Positions 45,890-56,608 of a DNA stretch of 64,000 nucleotides are shown one piece after another. A program made the position numbers and the translations under genes. Under the pieces are notes generated by a model, which saw only the letters and a program-made list of their open reading frames with translations, was not told the origin of the DNA and made no database searches. The first letter of the stretch is position 1. Every line of letters starts with the position of its first letter. The DNA comes from Polytrichum commune (Eukaryota; Streptophyta; Polytrichopsida; Polytrichales; Polytrichaceae), in assembly GCA_950295325.1 (NCBI GenBank), contig OX485804.1, positions 26,226,001 through 26,290,000 of the forward strand, given 5' to 3'.

Positions 45890-46390
45890 AAGGCCACTTT
45901 ACACTAGAGTTTGAGAGCTCTTGACCCATGATAAACAAATTATATGATTGGTCTAGAAGCCGAAGACGGTCCTAGTTCACTTTACACTAGACCTTGAAGG
46001 CCTGAGGGACCAAAGAATTCAAATATATGGAAAATCTATATGGTGTCCTACATGACAACAAGTAGATTATAACTCATGGCCCATCATATATTGCATTACG
46101 CCCATCAAAAAGAGATGGGTCTTATGCAAACTAGGAACCATGGCAACACTCAAATTGCCATTGGCTCCTAAAATTAACATATTGCCATGGTGGGAGACCC
46201 GAACCCAAACCCAAACATATGTTGCAATCTCTCAACACAATCCACTTTCACTGTACGCTAAGCTTGAGGGTTCATCAATTACAAAATTAGATCGCTACTT
46301 CCCACAATACGGCCTTTGGATGATTTGTAAGGGCCCTTAGATTTCTATGGTTGTGGCTCTTGGTCCGTGTGTAAAGCGGCCCTTATTAAA
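45890..46390. mobile_element. TIR element with GGCCGCTTTACAC-type ends, longer copy
   Basis: Left GGCCACTTTACACTAGAGTT; right, read inward, GGGCCGCTTTACACACGGAC. It shares TCAATTACAAAATTAGATCG and GGATGATTTGTAAGGGCCCT with 32440-32690. About 230 bp between the left end and the shared part (including GGAAAATCTATATGGTGTCC) are absent from the shorter copy. Confidence 0.55.
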
Positions 46391-46406
46391 TTCCACAAAT
46401 GGTGTA

Positions 46407-47105
46407 CAATCGTACCTCTCTAATATGACATGTTTGGGAAACGAGAAAACGGTCATATTATCGAGGTGTCATATATTCAATAACATGACAAATTGGACCT
46501 CTTTGTCATAATAATGAGGTACTTCATGCAGACACACACCAAATATCGTGTCAGAAATACAAAGCAAAAGTCTTTCAAACCTCTTTACAAATTTGCAAGT
46601 TTCTCCCATGCAATCTACGTGGACTTGAAAAGGATTCATTAGTCTAGTTTCACTGAGTCAATAAGAGTAAACTCTCATGGGTTGTCAAACATAAATTTAG
46701 CTAACAATTTAACATGATGTCGAACATCTGCCACATTCACAATAGGTATCTCATCAACATCTAAAGAGTCGTTGGAGCCGAAAGAAACAAAAGCTAATGA
46801 GTCTCTTGATTAGGTTTTGAGATAAAGAACTCATTTCCCTTAGTTCCCGTGTATGAACATAATTATAAACTAAAATTTCTTTCATCCACATTCCATATGC
46901 AAAAGTTACATAAATTTAATACTAACTATAGACTTATCATGTGTAGGACCTACCCTATATGCATTCAATACCTCTATCATATAACATTTCGGGGGTTGAA
47001 AAGTGGCATATTAACGATGTCACGGTCGTAGCATAAAGATAGATTCTAACTAGAAAGTTTGGTTTACGAAAGTCGTGTCATTAAGGTAGAGGGTGCTAAA
47101 ACCAA
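46407..47105. mobile_element. Probable nonautonomous pogo-like element
   Basis: Left CAATCGTACCTCTCTAATAT then GACATGTTTGGGAAACG, also found at about 51795. Right, read inward, ACCCTCTACCTTAATGACAC GA, comparable to the right end at 52545 and to the pogo-like end at 63001. About 700 bp, no coding sequence. A TA precedes the left end, as expected for Tc1/mariner-pogo insertions. The right boundary is uncertain. Confidence 0.45.
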
Positions 47106-47771
47106 CACTTATGAACGCCTCCCAACTGCCAACACTCTACAACCTTGAACCGTACCAGGCGGTGTAGGAGTGTCTGGGCCCATAGAGTGATGGTTTTAGG
47201 TGCCATTAGTGGTGCCACCTCATAACGGCCTCCACTACCTACATGTAGGGTAGATAACAGGCTCCACTCTATCTCGGGTTGGTTCAAGGTGGGATTAGGG
47301 TGGCTTGTCAATGCTTATTCTAGCCATTCTATTCACAACGCCAAGGAGGTAGGCCCACAAAACACAAAAGGGTCATTCCCTGGGGTGCAAGGGCGTTGGT
47401 TTCCGGGATGCAAGGGGGTCAATTCCCGGTGATGGTTTTGCAAGTGAACTGGGTGAGATCATGGAGGTAGCCGTGTGGCTTTGCGTACCAATACTACTTG
47501 GGCTTTGATGTAGTTTGGGTCTAGTACACAACCATGTTGTGTTGGTTGTAGGCAATGAAGGTGGGAGTCCTCATCATATGCGAGGTTGCCATACACATGG
47601 TCTACGAATTGGTTTAAGGAAGCTAGTAGTTTTGACTTTGAAAATTCATCAAATATTCAATTGAGACTAATTTTCTTTCTTTCTTTCTTGATACCTATGT
47701 TTAGCCCAAAGGCTAATATAAATATATACATTTTATATCAACCACATAGCCATATATATGTGCAATAGCTT

Positions 47772-47850
47772 AAAGTGTTGTTGGTTTAAGCACCCTCTAC
47801 CTTATATGAAGGGCATCGATTATTGAGTGCCGTATTAACTAAAGAGGTAG
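47772..47850. mobile_element. Short scrap of pogo-like ends
   Basis: TTGGTTTAAGCACCCTCTAC then CTTATATGAAGGG and, 30 bp on, GTATTAACTAAAGAGGTAGG: the two kinds of terminal word of the element at 46407 brought close together. Likely an internally deleted copy. Confidence 0.4.
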
Positions 47851-47989
47851 GGCTGTAGCTTAAACAAAGTGGAACTTTTCCTCCAAAGGTCGAAAAGAAA
47901 TGAGAAAAGTGAAGGACTTTTCAAAGCTGCACATGCATGCACTCACAAGTTCACAGCCAAAGAACTCGTGGTACCTGAGAAGACCCTCC

Positions 47990-48455
47990 ACGGCCTGACA
48001 CGTCGCACGTCCTCATTGGCCAGTAACGCAAACCGAGCGGGGGGGCCCAGGGTCCGACCGTTCAGCCTGGCCAGTAAGAATAAAAGGCCGCGAGGGTCCC
48101 TGACCGTCCGATCTCGAGATCGAGGGCCCAGAACCCGAGAGAGAGAAAGAGAGAACGAAGGCGGGGGGCTCGCCGCCACCCTTGCTTATGTGGCACGAGA
48201 CTTGGCGGCAGGACCACCAAATCAGGGAGACTTCATGCACTTTTCCACGTGTCGCTCTCTCCGACCACGTGTGCGGTGACCTGGCTATTTGGGCCGGTCC
48301 CTTTTGGGTCTTGGCCCTTGGGTCCACACCGACCACCCAATGGGTTGGTTTCGGGCTCCGTCATTGGCTCGTGAAGGAGGTTCTTTACTTATCGTGTTTA
48401 TGTATTCTTTCCAAGGTCTCCGTAGGGGAGGTGGAAATGGAGCCGTAATTTTGCC
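47990..48455. promoter_or_regulatory. GC-rich island with two G-boxes
   Basis: This ~460-bp block is far richer in G+C than its surroundings, with runs of G and C, a (GA)-rich tract at 48137-48155, and two CACGTG motifs at 48246-48251 and 48266-48271, 20 bp apart. An open frame of 136 codons runs through it (47869-48279), but its Arg/Pro/Gly-rich sequence and open frames on the opposite strand are what high GC alone produces. It may be an orphan promoter, the terminal region of an unrecognised element, or a displaced gene 5' end. Promoter is only one reading. Confidence 0.35.
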
Positions 48456-48462
48456 CTTGATG

Positions 48463-48695
48463 ACCGGAGAGAGGGAATTATTGTATACGAGCATATCTTT
48501 CATCCATCCAACATAAACATTTGGGACCCTCTTCCTTTAGATTTGGTGCTGATTCTCTTCAAATGACATCGAGTTTTTGGAGCTGATCCCGGTGTCGAAT
48601 CAACTAAACAAAGTAACTTCATGGATGCATGTTGTTCTAGGGTTTTCATGTTGGATGAATGAGAGGGTACGCTCGTATACAATGGATCCCTCGTT
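48463..48695. mobile_element. Family 2 MITE, copy F
   Basis: 233 bp. Left GAGGGAATTATTGTATACGA, right (read inward) GAGGGATCCATTGTATACGA, with pairing continuing for about 50 bp through TCATCCATCCAACAT. Flanked by CCTTGATG at 48455-48462 and 48696-48703, a perfect 8-bp duplication. It lies immediately beside the GC-rich island. Confidence 0.85.
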
Positions 48696-48704
48696 CCTTG
48701 ATGC

Positions 48705-49790
48705 CACGTCTACAGGTAAAGCCTTGGTAATTGGTTGTGGCTGAATAAATCTTAGATAAAAACAAAACGTGTGGACTTTAAGTGGGAAAAAGGACGTGGA
48801 GTTTATATTTAAGTTTTGTGACACCCGTTTGACATTTTATAGTGTTCTTCAATATGACACAACTATTCACTAGTTTCTAATGGGTGTCGGTTTTTTGGTA
48901 TGTTAGAGCCATCAAAATGTGCAGATTGAACCAAGACGCCCGGTAGTAGCAATGGATGAAATGACGACACATGTCCCTTGGTTGCCCCAAATGGGTTTAG
49001 AATCATAAGGAAACTACTACAAGATGCGGACAATGCATCCTAGATCCTAGAATATCAATCCATGGGTATAACCCCACCAAACATGGACATGCGTTGAAGA
49101 ATGTTTTGTTGCTTATTAACATCATATATATATATATATCAATTCATGACTATCTCATAGATCTCATGGGGGGTGGTGAACATGGAGCCATAACTTTGAC
49201 CTTGAAGCCTTGTTCATAGGCAATACCTTCACAAGTGGTTGTGGCTAATCAAATAGGAAAAATCATGTGAAGTGTATAATGCGCTTCATTTTGAACTTAT
49301 TAACATCTATTTGACTTTGCGATTCGCATCGTAACTCCAAACTTAGTCAAGAAGGACCCAGTTGACTAGATTAGTCACATATTGGTGTTCTTGGATAGAG
49401 CAAACTAATGTAGGATGAATTTATTACACAATTGGTGAAGTCGCCCCGTGCTTTGGCAAGCGATGCTCGGGCTGGGTACCCACCAAGGATCAACTTGCCT
49501 ACCAATTGATTAACCCATTATAAGCCACCTACTTACTCTATGCACAAATGCCATGTGCTCAAGGTGAGCTAAAATACTACTAATTAAGAAACGTTGTGGA
49601 GGTAAAGCATGGGACACACAATTGCACACTCATTCTAACGTTATCATTGTGTTAACGCTACCTTAGCCTCGATCCCCACAAATCCAAGTGTTTAAAGAAT
49701 ACTTGTGTAAGGTAAGCGGGTGTTAAATGGTCACTTTAAGCTCCACCCCACCCCTCATAGGTCGCGAAACGTGGGGTTACCTAGTGTGAG
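48705..49790. other. Intergenic stretch, no gene seen
   Basis: No conserved frame. A (TA)n run is at 49125-49138. Similar phrases at 48425-48460 and 49172-49205 (GGTGG-AATGGAGCC.TAA.TTTG.CCTTGA) hint at an old duplication. Confidence 0.35.
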
Positions 49791-49794
49791 ATGA

Positions 49795-50027
49795 TTGTCA
49801 ATTCCAAGTTGTGTCCATACTAGCCGTTTTATCTCATGGTTTTTCGAACTCGTTTCGATTTTGTATCCAATGTCAAAGTGAAGATTCTTGGGGATGTTAA
49901 AGGTTATGTGGGTCCCCTATTGATATTGACTATCGAGCCTAGAATGGTATACATGTTGTGAGCACGTAATCCAACCTCTTCTAAGAACATGTTTTTTTGG
50001 GTGTTTGTTCTTACATCTACACCTAAC
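49795..50027. repeat. Dispersed repeat family R, cut by the next element
   Basis: Has GTCAAAGTGAAGATTCTTGG, GAGCCTAGAATGGTATACAT, GTAATCCAACCTCTTCTAAG and CTTACATCTACACCTAACCA. The family continues beyond ACCTAACC elsewhere, but here the TIR element at 50028 begins at that point. Confidence 0.5.
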
Positions 50028-50315
50028 CACTACACTAAATACGAACACGTACACTAAACATCAATAACCTTATGAAAGTAAGTAACATTAAATGTAAACT
50101 CAAACACTAAATATCAACTATGGTAATATGTGGAAGTTACATGTTTGAATTTAGTGTTAGTAAGAATATGAAAAGAATGATATAATAAAGGAGGTGGCAG
50201 TATGGAAGGTAGCAACACATTTATGTCTAACGCTAATTATCAAGGAATTGAAAATTAGTGTTGAGCAGGGTAGGGTGGCAACAACACTATAAATAATCAA
50301 ACACTAAAGTACTTA
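50028..50315. mobile_element. TIR element related to the one at 53909
   Basis: Starts ACTACACTAAATACGAACAC and ends near AATCAAACACTAAAGTAC. Read backwards it follows 53909-54150 block by block: ATAAATAATCAAACACTAAA, the complement of CACCCTACCCTGCTCAACAC, and ACACTAAACAT near the other end. The right terminus is decayed. Confidence 0.6.
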
Positions 50316-50829
50316 GTACATTCCGGAAGTTTGGCCCATGATCATCCATCAAAAAACCTCCTCAACAATATGAATCCTTGCCACGATTTCAAATTGTGCC
50401 TCGCATGTGAGTGGTGCTACTACGATGGAATGTTGCATTTCAAACCGGAGAGTTGTCATTGTGCTCCACATTCGGCCACAATCAAAGGCATATTTCTAGA
50501 CTCCTCAATAGTCCCGAATTACCTAGATACCATTGACACACCGCTCGAATATCTAGATGTTCGTTGAAAAGTAACCGATCGTGAAAGGCCCACTTACCTT
50601 AGTGTGTCAAATTGTAAGTACATTTGAAAACATTCTTTCTCTTTGGGGCGTTGGGTCCGGTGGAGCCACCATAAACTCAAGTTCATCCGTATTTTTAGCT
50701 TGAATACGATTCTATTCATTCTTTCAGTGGTTTGGGCCTTTGAGACGCAACACATGGAACCAACTTGTCAAAAAGTCATCGTAAGGCATGTTATCCGGTT
50801 CCTTTTCCTAACGGGATACCTATATATAC

Positions 50830-51350
50830 CTATTTGAACGGTGTGTGGTTAGGTGTGAGCCCAAGAACATACAACCATAGAGACACGTGTGTATAAGAGA
50901 TTGGACTAAGTCTTCCAGTTTTATTGAGTGCTCTACACTCAACAGTCAACACAATCGGGGAACCTAAGTATTCAACACACATGCACTTCCGATAACCCTA
51001 ACTGAACCAGGAGAGATCCGGTTTTGATCCAACTTTTGTTGATGCTTCATCGTAGACCTACTAGTGTGCCACGAATTCCAATGCGTGAATACGTTCAATA
51101 GAACTCCCGCGTAAGGAAGGCTTACGTAATCCGGTTACTTATCTTAATCGGACACGCATCTTTGAGTGGTGTGTAGTTAGGTGTGGATCTGAGAACAATC
51201 ACCCCAAAAAGATAGGTGTCTAAAAGAGATTGGACTACGTATTCAGAATACTTTAACCATTTTAGACTCGATAGCCAACGTAATCGAGAGAACTTATATA
51301 ACTATGTAATGAGCATGAGAATCTTCACTTTGATAATGAACAAGATATTA
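50830..51350. repeat. Two inverted copies of dispersed repeat family R
   Basis: Reverse-orientation copies start at about 50833 (GGTGTGTGGTTAGGTGTGAG) and 51168 (TTGAGTGGTGTGTAGTTAGG), each followed by AGAGATTGGACTA. The second continues to GAGAATCTTCACTTTGAT. A 60-codon frame at 50331-50567 just upstream looks random. Confidence 0.5.
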
Positions 51351-51569
51351 ATACCAACTCCGAAAATTATGAGGAAAGTGTCTACGGCTTCGATTTGGAT
51401 TTGGCAACCATCTCATACTAATCATGTGTTTCATATCCTAGGAGAAGTGGATAGTCGGGAAAAAGAAGAAGCAATTGTTTAAGACCCATCCACCTACCTT
51501 ACTTAGATGCCAACCTTCTCCCACTTCCTTTGCTTTGCTTCATCATAACCTCATACAAGAAGACCGAGG

Positions 51570-51785
51570 CAATGAATGGGGAGCACCAACCACTAGTTCC
51601 AAATGAGCCGGTTGAGTTTGAGAAAAGAACCAGTTGAAGTTCAAGAGTTCAAGAAAAATCACCCATCATTTAAAAGGAATCTATGGAATATATCTCAAAT
51701 TGATGAAGGAAAAGCGGAAGATGACCTCAACCTGTAATTAGTTGGACTTAGAAACACTGGGATCTCAACCGATTGCCTTATTATT
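51570..51785. mobile_element. hAT-type MITE (family 1), right end missing
   Basis: Starts CAATGAATGGGGAGCACC, the same left-end variant as at 6407, and runs to GGATCTCAACCGATTG. The expected right terminus is absent where the pogo-like element begins (about 51787). Confidence 0.7.
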
Positions 51786-51786
51786 A

Positions 51787-52545
51787 TTGTTGTTCTCCCT
51801 CTCTAATATGACACATTTGGGAAACACAAAAAGAGTCGTATTCTCGAGGTGTCATCTTCTCATTAATATGACAAATGGCATAAAATTGTCGTATTATTGA
51901 GGGAATAGGAAAACATAAGTAATATGAGCTTAAAAATATATACAACGAGTTTGAACAATAAAGATGGTATGAAATAATAACTTATAACTCCAAACAAATA
52001 CAAATATTCTCAAGAACTCTTGAAACAAGAGTTCAAAGATCTATGGTGTTGCCTACCCAAGTTAGCAGTTGTCATCATATCTAAATTCCCTACTAACTTT
52101 TGGAAACTAATCATTTCATTAACACCAAAATACGAAGAGTTCTCTAATAAGAAGCTAGACAACAATGATGCATGACGTTTAGCATTGAGATATTGGTGAT
52201 ACTAAATCACCCATGTACAAGGCAACATACTAGGCAGGAGGCCACTCTGACCCTAAACCATGTCCATTCTACACTAGTAACCCTAATTATCATCATTAAG
52301 TTCCCAATGATAAGTGAAGCTCCCAAGTGGTTCCCGAATGAGAATGGATGTATTTTAGATGTACATAACACAACTGAAAGAAATCTTAGCATTAACCGCC
52401 TCTTTCATATGACAAAACAAAGATCCTAAATGTCACATTATCGAATGCCGCGGTCGTATAAAAGAGGGAGTTTTGGACTACAAAAAGTTTGGTCGTGCAA
52501 AAATTGTGTCGTAATATCGAGGGTGTCGTATTAACGAGGTTAGAC
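51787..52545. mobile_element. Probable nonautonomous pogo-like element
   Basis: Right end, read inward, GTCTAACCTCGTTAATACGA then CACCCTCGATATTACGACAC, close to TCAACCTCGATAATACGACA at 63004 beside a transposase remnant. Left end CTCCCTCTCTAATATGACAC. TA flanks the right end (52546-52547). Repeated units such as GTCGTATT..CGAGG occur within both ends. About 760 bp. The 85-codon frame at 52172-52429 is not recognised. Confidence 0.5.
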
Positions 52546-52562
52546 TACATAGACATCCAGAG

Positions 52563-52803
52563 CAATGTCCAAGGAGATATATTTGAATATATATATGCGG
52601 TCCAAACCCTGGTGTTTCCAAGTCCAACCGGTCACATGTTGAGATGATCTTTCGGCAATTCTTTATGAATGTGAGGTATATTCCATGGATTCCTTTTCAA
52701 CGATGCGTAATTTTTTGTGAAGTCTTGAGCTTCAACCGGTTATTTCTCAAACTCAACCGGTTCATCCGTAACTTAGTAGTTGGTTCGCCCCATTCATTCA
52801 TTG
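52563..52803. mobile_element. hAT-type MITE (family 1)
   Basis: 241 bp from CAATGTCCAAGGAG to CCCCATTCATTCATTG, with the interior CCAAGTCCAACCGGTCACAT and CTCAAACTCAACCGGTTCAT. A (TA)n-like change near the left end. The flanks ATCCAGAG and ATCCCTCC share only ATCC, so no target duplication is claimed. Confidence 0.7.
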
Positions 52804-53012
52804 ATCCCTCCCAAAAGCTTAATGGGAGAATATAACTATGATGCCGTTTGGCTTTGAGAGAGATATCCAGATTCTGCATGCAAGCCATGCATGCAATCCC
52901 ATGCATGCAAAAATCGACAGCCAGCACTCAGCCAGCATACTATTTTAGTGTAGTACTTGTTACCTGGCATATATATATATATGGAAGTAATTAAGTTCTG
53001 TTCTGAGCAGCG

Positions 53013-53042
53013 AAACAACAACAACAACAACAACAACAACAA
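53013..53042. repeat. (CAA)n microsatellite
   Basis: About ten CAA units, with a further ACTACTACT/ACAACAAC patch to 53072. Directly upstream, 52967-52982, is a (TA)n run. Confidence 0.9.
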
Positions 53043-53211
53043 TACTACTACTTACTACTACAACAACAACAGTACTTCTTCGCCCCACAAACTTGAATGA
53101 ATTTAACATATTTATTTCCCACACCCGCTTTGCCTGCTGCCTTGGATCGAATTGGAAGGGATTGGAGAGGGGTAACTTAGGGATTGCATGCGTTTATGCA
53201 CCCAATATCCC

Positions 53212-53549
53212 GTCCCGGGCTAGATCACATCTTCATTCAGCTGGGCCCCGCCCCTTCCACGCTTCTTTCACTGCCCGGTCTTCCTGGCCGCACCTGCGTG
53301 GAAACTCGTTCTCATTGGGAGCCAATGTGACAATACCCGGTCAAAATTACAAATACTCAAGGTGACATTACTTTCATTGTTCCCAAGTTACTTGATGGAG
53401 TTCCTTCACATGTCAAAGGAGCTTAATGGCTTAAGTGATTGGGGACTGTCACAGTGGTTCCCATGCAGGTGTGGGAGGAAGACCAGGCCATGAGGGAGGC
53501 GTGGGAGGGGCAGGGCCCAGCCGAATGAAGATGTGATCTAGCCTAGGGT
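53212..53549. mobile_element. MULE-like MITE with ~100-bp inverted ends, in LINE endonuclease
   Basis: 338 bp. The left arm (GTCCCGGGCTAGATCACATC and on, to about 53315) pairs with the right arm (53447-53549) over about 100 bp, including CTGGGCCC and GTCTTCC. The flanks CAATATCCC (53203-53211) and CAACATCCC (53550-53558) are a 9-bp duplication with one mismatch, the Mutator-type length. Removing element and one flank joins PNIP to TDKHKFW in the LINE frame. The arms are GC-rich, unlike the surroundings. Confidence 0.8.
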
Positions 53550-53908
53550 CAACATCCCAACCGACAAACATAAATTTTGGCACATCGCAGTGGATTCCCT
53601 CCCCAAGAGATTGCAGTTGGGTCGTTGAAGGAAATTTCAATATGACAAAGAGACTGGAGGGCAAATCTAATGACTGTGGTAGAGCAATTGGCGACCTTGA
53701 GAGATTCAACTGGAATGGGTTGCTCAATGCATGCCACGACTCGTTTGTGTATCAAGGGGGGACGACCAAGGTTCTCCTGGAACAATGAGAACATGGTCGA
53801 GCAAGAAGATTAACTAGGTTGGATAGAATTTGCACTCCAGTTATGGAGGGCAAGACATAAAACACACAAATTATTTTATCCATGGCCACTCAATACGCTT
53901 CAGATCAT

Positions 53909-54150
53909 TCACTACACTAAAAAGGATATTTAGTGTTTGATTATGTTTAATGTTGTTACCACCCTACCCTGCTCAACACTAGTTTAAAATTCCTTGACAA
54001 TTAGTGTTAGACATAAACGTCCCGTTACGTTCCCTGTTGCCACCTCCCTTCCCGTGAAACATGGATTTCATATCTTTACTAACACTAAACATTTAGTGTA
54101 TGCGTCCGTATTTAGTGTATCAAACACGAAATATCCTTTTTAGTGGAGTC
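53909..54150. mobile_element. CACTA-like or unclassified TIR MITE inside the LINE
   Basis: 242 bp. Left TCACTACACTAAAAAGGATA, right (read inward) GACTCCACTAAAAAGGATAT. Subterminal TTTAGTGT words. CAT flanks it on both sides (53906-53908, 54151-54153), and a 3-bp duplication would fit CACTA or Harbinger elements. Both CAT copies lie in the LINE frame: SDH before, LKTCIAEEATRKSSFKWN after. Confidence 0.65.
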
Positions 54151-54939
54151 CATTTGAAAACTTGCATTGCGGAGGAAGCAACTAGGAAATCATCATTCAA
54201 GTGGAATGAATGTCTCATGCCTCCAAGGTGAAATTATTGATCAACTTAGGAAGAAGTGGGCTAGCTAGCCTCCCCGCAAACGCCTCGTTCTTTTTCAAAC
54301 TCCGGATAGTGTCTAGACTACCGTATATTGGGATCTTAGCAAACAAAAAGCTAGGGAATATTGAAATGATGAATTAGACACGCAAATCAAGCTTGAGGAA
54401 GCAACTATCATTCTTCATAACGATGTCTATGACATCGATAAGCATGGAGTGTTATCCGAACTCAACATGGCTCTAGAGGACATTGAGGTTAGAAAGTCTA
54501 GGGGCATCACCATGAGGTCTAGAGTCAAGTGGAAAAAAAAAAAACAACGTTGGAGATAAGTGCTTACTAGCCGATTTCTTTAAGTCAAGTAGACACATAA
54601 ATTTGAGAGCTATTAATTATCGTGGTATTGAAAGGCAACGGGATAGAAGTTTCACTAAGAGAAGTTGACCTTCATAGAAATTTGTCATGATTTCTACAAA
54701 GACCTTCATGAGAGGAGAGTAATGTTTGGAAGTGCAATTCATGAAGTCTTTGAAGGGTTTTTACCCATATTATCTAGAGCAATGAATGACACCTTGACCA
54801 AAGAGATCGCATAATCCAAATTGTTCATTGCAGCCACCTCGATGGCCTCAAGGAAAAGCCCCGGGTCATGGTGGAGTGCCACTATAAATTTTTAGAGAGA
54901 TGTGACCAGCTTTAGGAGGCACAAGCACGGTCAGTTCAC

Positions 54940-55530
54940 ATCTCCAGTACCATGCATAGGTTTAAGTGAAAGTGATTCAAAACTACGTAACTTTGAGTTT
55001 TGTGAAGGAAAAGATCATAAACATTTTTTTATCATATTGATTTACAAAGTCAAGCAACTCATCTGAACAAAATATTTTCCAAGAGAAGTCTACATATTTT
55101 AGAAGACTGTGCAAGTAGTGTGCAAGTAGGTGATATTGAACAAGTAATTGTCTAAATTTTGTTTTAAATATAATTAAAAAGAGATGTTTTCTACAATTTT
55201 TTGTGATAGTGCCCTCAATTTTATAATGAATTCCAAGAAATGAAAAAAAAAATCCAACCTCAAATATTTAAGGTCATGAAATCTACATCCATGACTAAAT
55301 TTATCCATTGACTCTTGAGCATCATTTTTAATGATAAGTTTTGAAGACCTCATCTTGATCTTCTATATTTGAGTATCTAACACAACAATACAAGTCAACA
55401 TGAAAAAAATATCCAATTTAAACAACACTTTATTGTTATTTCTAGGTTTTTGACCAAAAACTTGATGGTTTGAGTACCCCGGAGCATTTTTTTTTGGTAT
55501 ACTTGACAATGCTTGCTCCCTAGAGCGTAG
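54940..55530. other. Unclassified insert within the LINE
   Basis: LINE similarity stops after MxPALG (~54920) and resumes at HGIQQG (~55550). The sequence between is AT-rich and matches nothing I recognise. No terminal repeats or target duplication were found. It may be an element, or LINE sequence decayed beyond recognition. Confidence 0.4.
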
Positions 55531-55666
55531 TAATTTAATGATCTTACATGGCATTCAACAAGGCTAGTTCCAAGGAGTTACAAAGTGTCTCGTCAACCTT
55601 AAACCTAAGGAAGATGACACCACGAGTCTTAGCAATTGGCGTCCCAACACCCTCCTTATGGTAATA

Positions 55667-56608
55667 CCGTAGGTTCATAGCTGGTTCGACAGAAAAATAA
55701 CTCTAAAAATAGATGCCGAAAATTTTGGAATATTATTGGCATTTTTTGCCGAATATAAATTTTATTATTTTTCAAAATTGCCAAAAAGTAAGAAATTTTT
55801 ACTTCTCACTAGAGTTTTACTTACAGTGGAAGCATATGTGAATTTTGAAAGAGAGAAGGTGCTCCTTTTGTAATCAAGCTCACTTACATTAGTCCACAAA
55901 GAATATGGGTTAAGAAGTAGCAAGACTCTAGGTGAGGCTTTTCAAATGTGTTGTACACAAATGTTTGGAGTCCAATTGAGCATAGAAGATGAAGTTTTAT
56001 AGAATTTTGTCCAACTAACAAAAGTTGAGAAATCAATCCTTCTTCTACCTCCAACAAGTTTTGTGTCAAAATAAGTCTTTATGCAAAAGATATGGACAAA
56101 ACATTGCAGCCGTGTAAAGATCAAAAAATTAAAATGTGTTCATAACAGTTTTTCGGAGCTCATTTGTGCATAGAAGATCAACTTTTTTGGAATTTTGTTG
56201 GTCTAAGAAAAGTTTAGAAATCAAGTAATCTTTCACCTCCAACAAATTTTATGTCATTTAAAGACTCTATGCAAAAGTTATGCGTGTTATAAAAATGAAG
56301 TCTAACTCGGTGCTTCACCTCAAAGTTTACATATCTCATATGCATTGTTGAACATAACTCCACTCTACTTGCATAAAGCACAGAGCATTCTCAACTCTTC
56401 ACTCACATCCTACTTGTCATTAAATGCAAGAGAGATGTACAAGATATAAGCTTAAATAGAATATTAAAAATGAATTTAAGTTGAATTTTTAAAAATTAAA
56501 AGAGAAATTGACGAAAATGTGAATATACTATTTTTAGGTGCCGAACCTACTTTTTGACTTTAATTAATTATTCGGCTGACATGTGTTGAACCAGCTATGA
56601 ACCTACGG
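55667..56608. mobile_element. Tc1/mariner-like nonautonomous element, 942 bp, in LINE RT
   Basis: Both ends read CCGTAGGTTCATAGCTGGTT inward, a perfect 20-bp inverted repeat. TA flanks each side (55665-55666, 56609-56610). Removing the element and one TA restores GTA ATA TAC AAG (VIYK) in the LINE reverse transcriptase, as expected after SNWRPxTLLM. The interior is AT-rich. Two related passages near 55920-56050 and 56150-56230 (GGAATTTTGT, TTTGTGTCA / TTTATGTCA, CAAAAGTTGAGAAATCAA-like) indicate an internal duplication. No transposase remains. Confidence 0.9.

Noticed and set aside
47869-48279. 136-codon frame in the GC-rich island
   Set aside because: Long frames occur on both strands there simply because stop codons are scarce in GC-rich DNA. 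The protein is low-complexity.
53909-54150. Firm assignment of this MITE to the CACTA superfamily
   Set aside because: Only one end begins near CACTA and the 3-bp duplication could arise by chance, so it is left as CACTA-like or unclassified.
55363-55554. 63-codon minus-strand frame inside the LINE insert, considered as retroelement pol
   Set aside because: No recognisable protease, integrase or polymerase motif. No LTR pair or primer-binding site was seen anywhere in the window.
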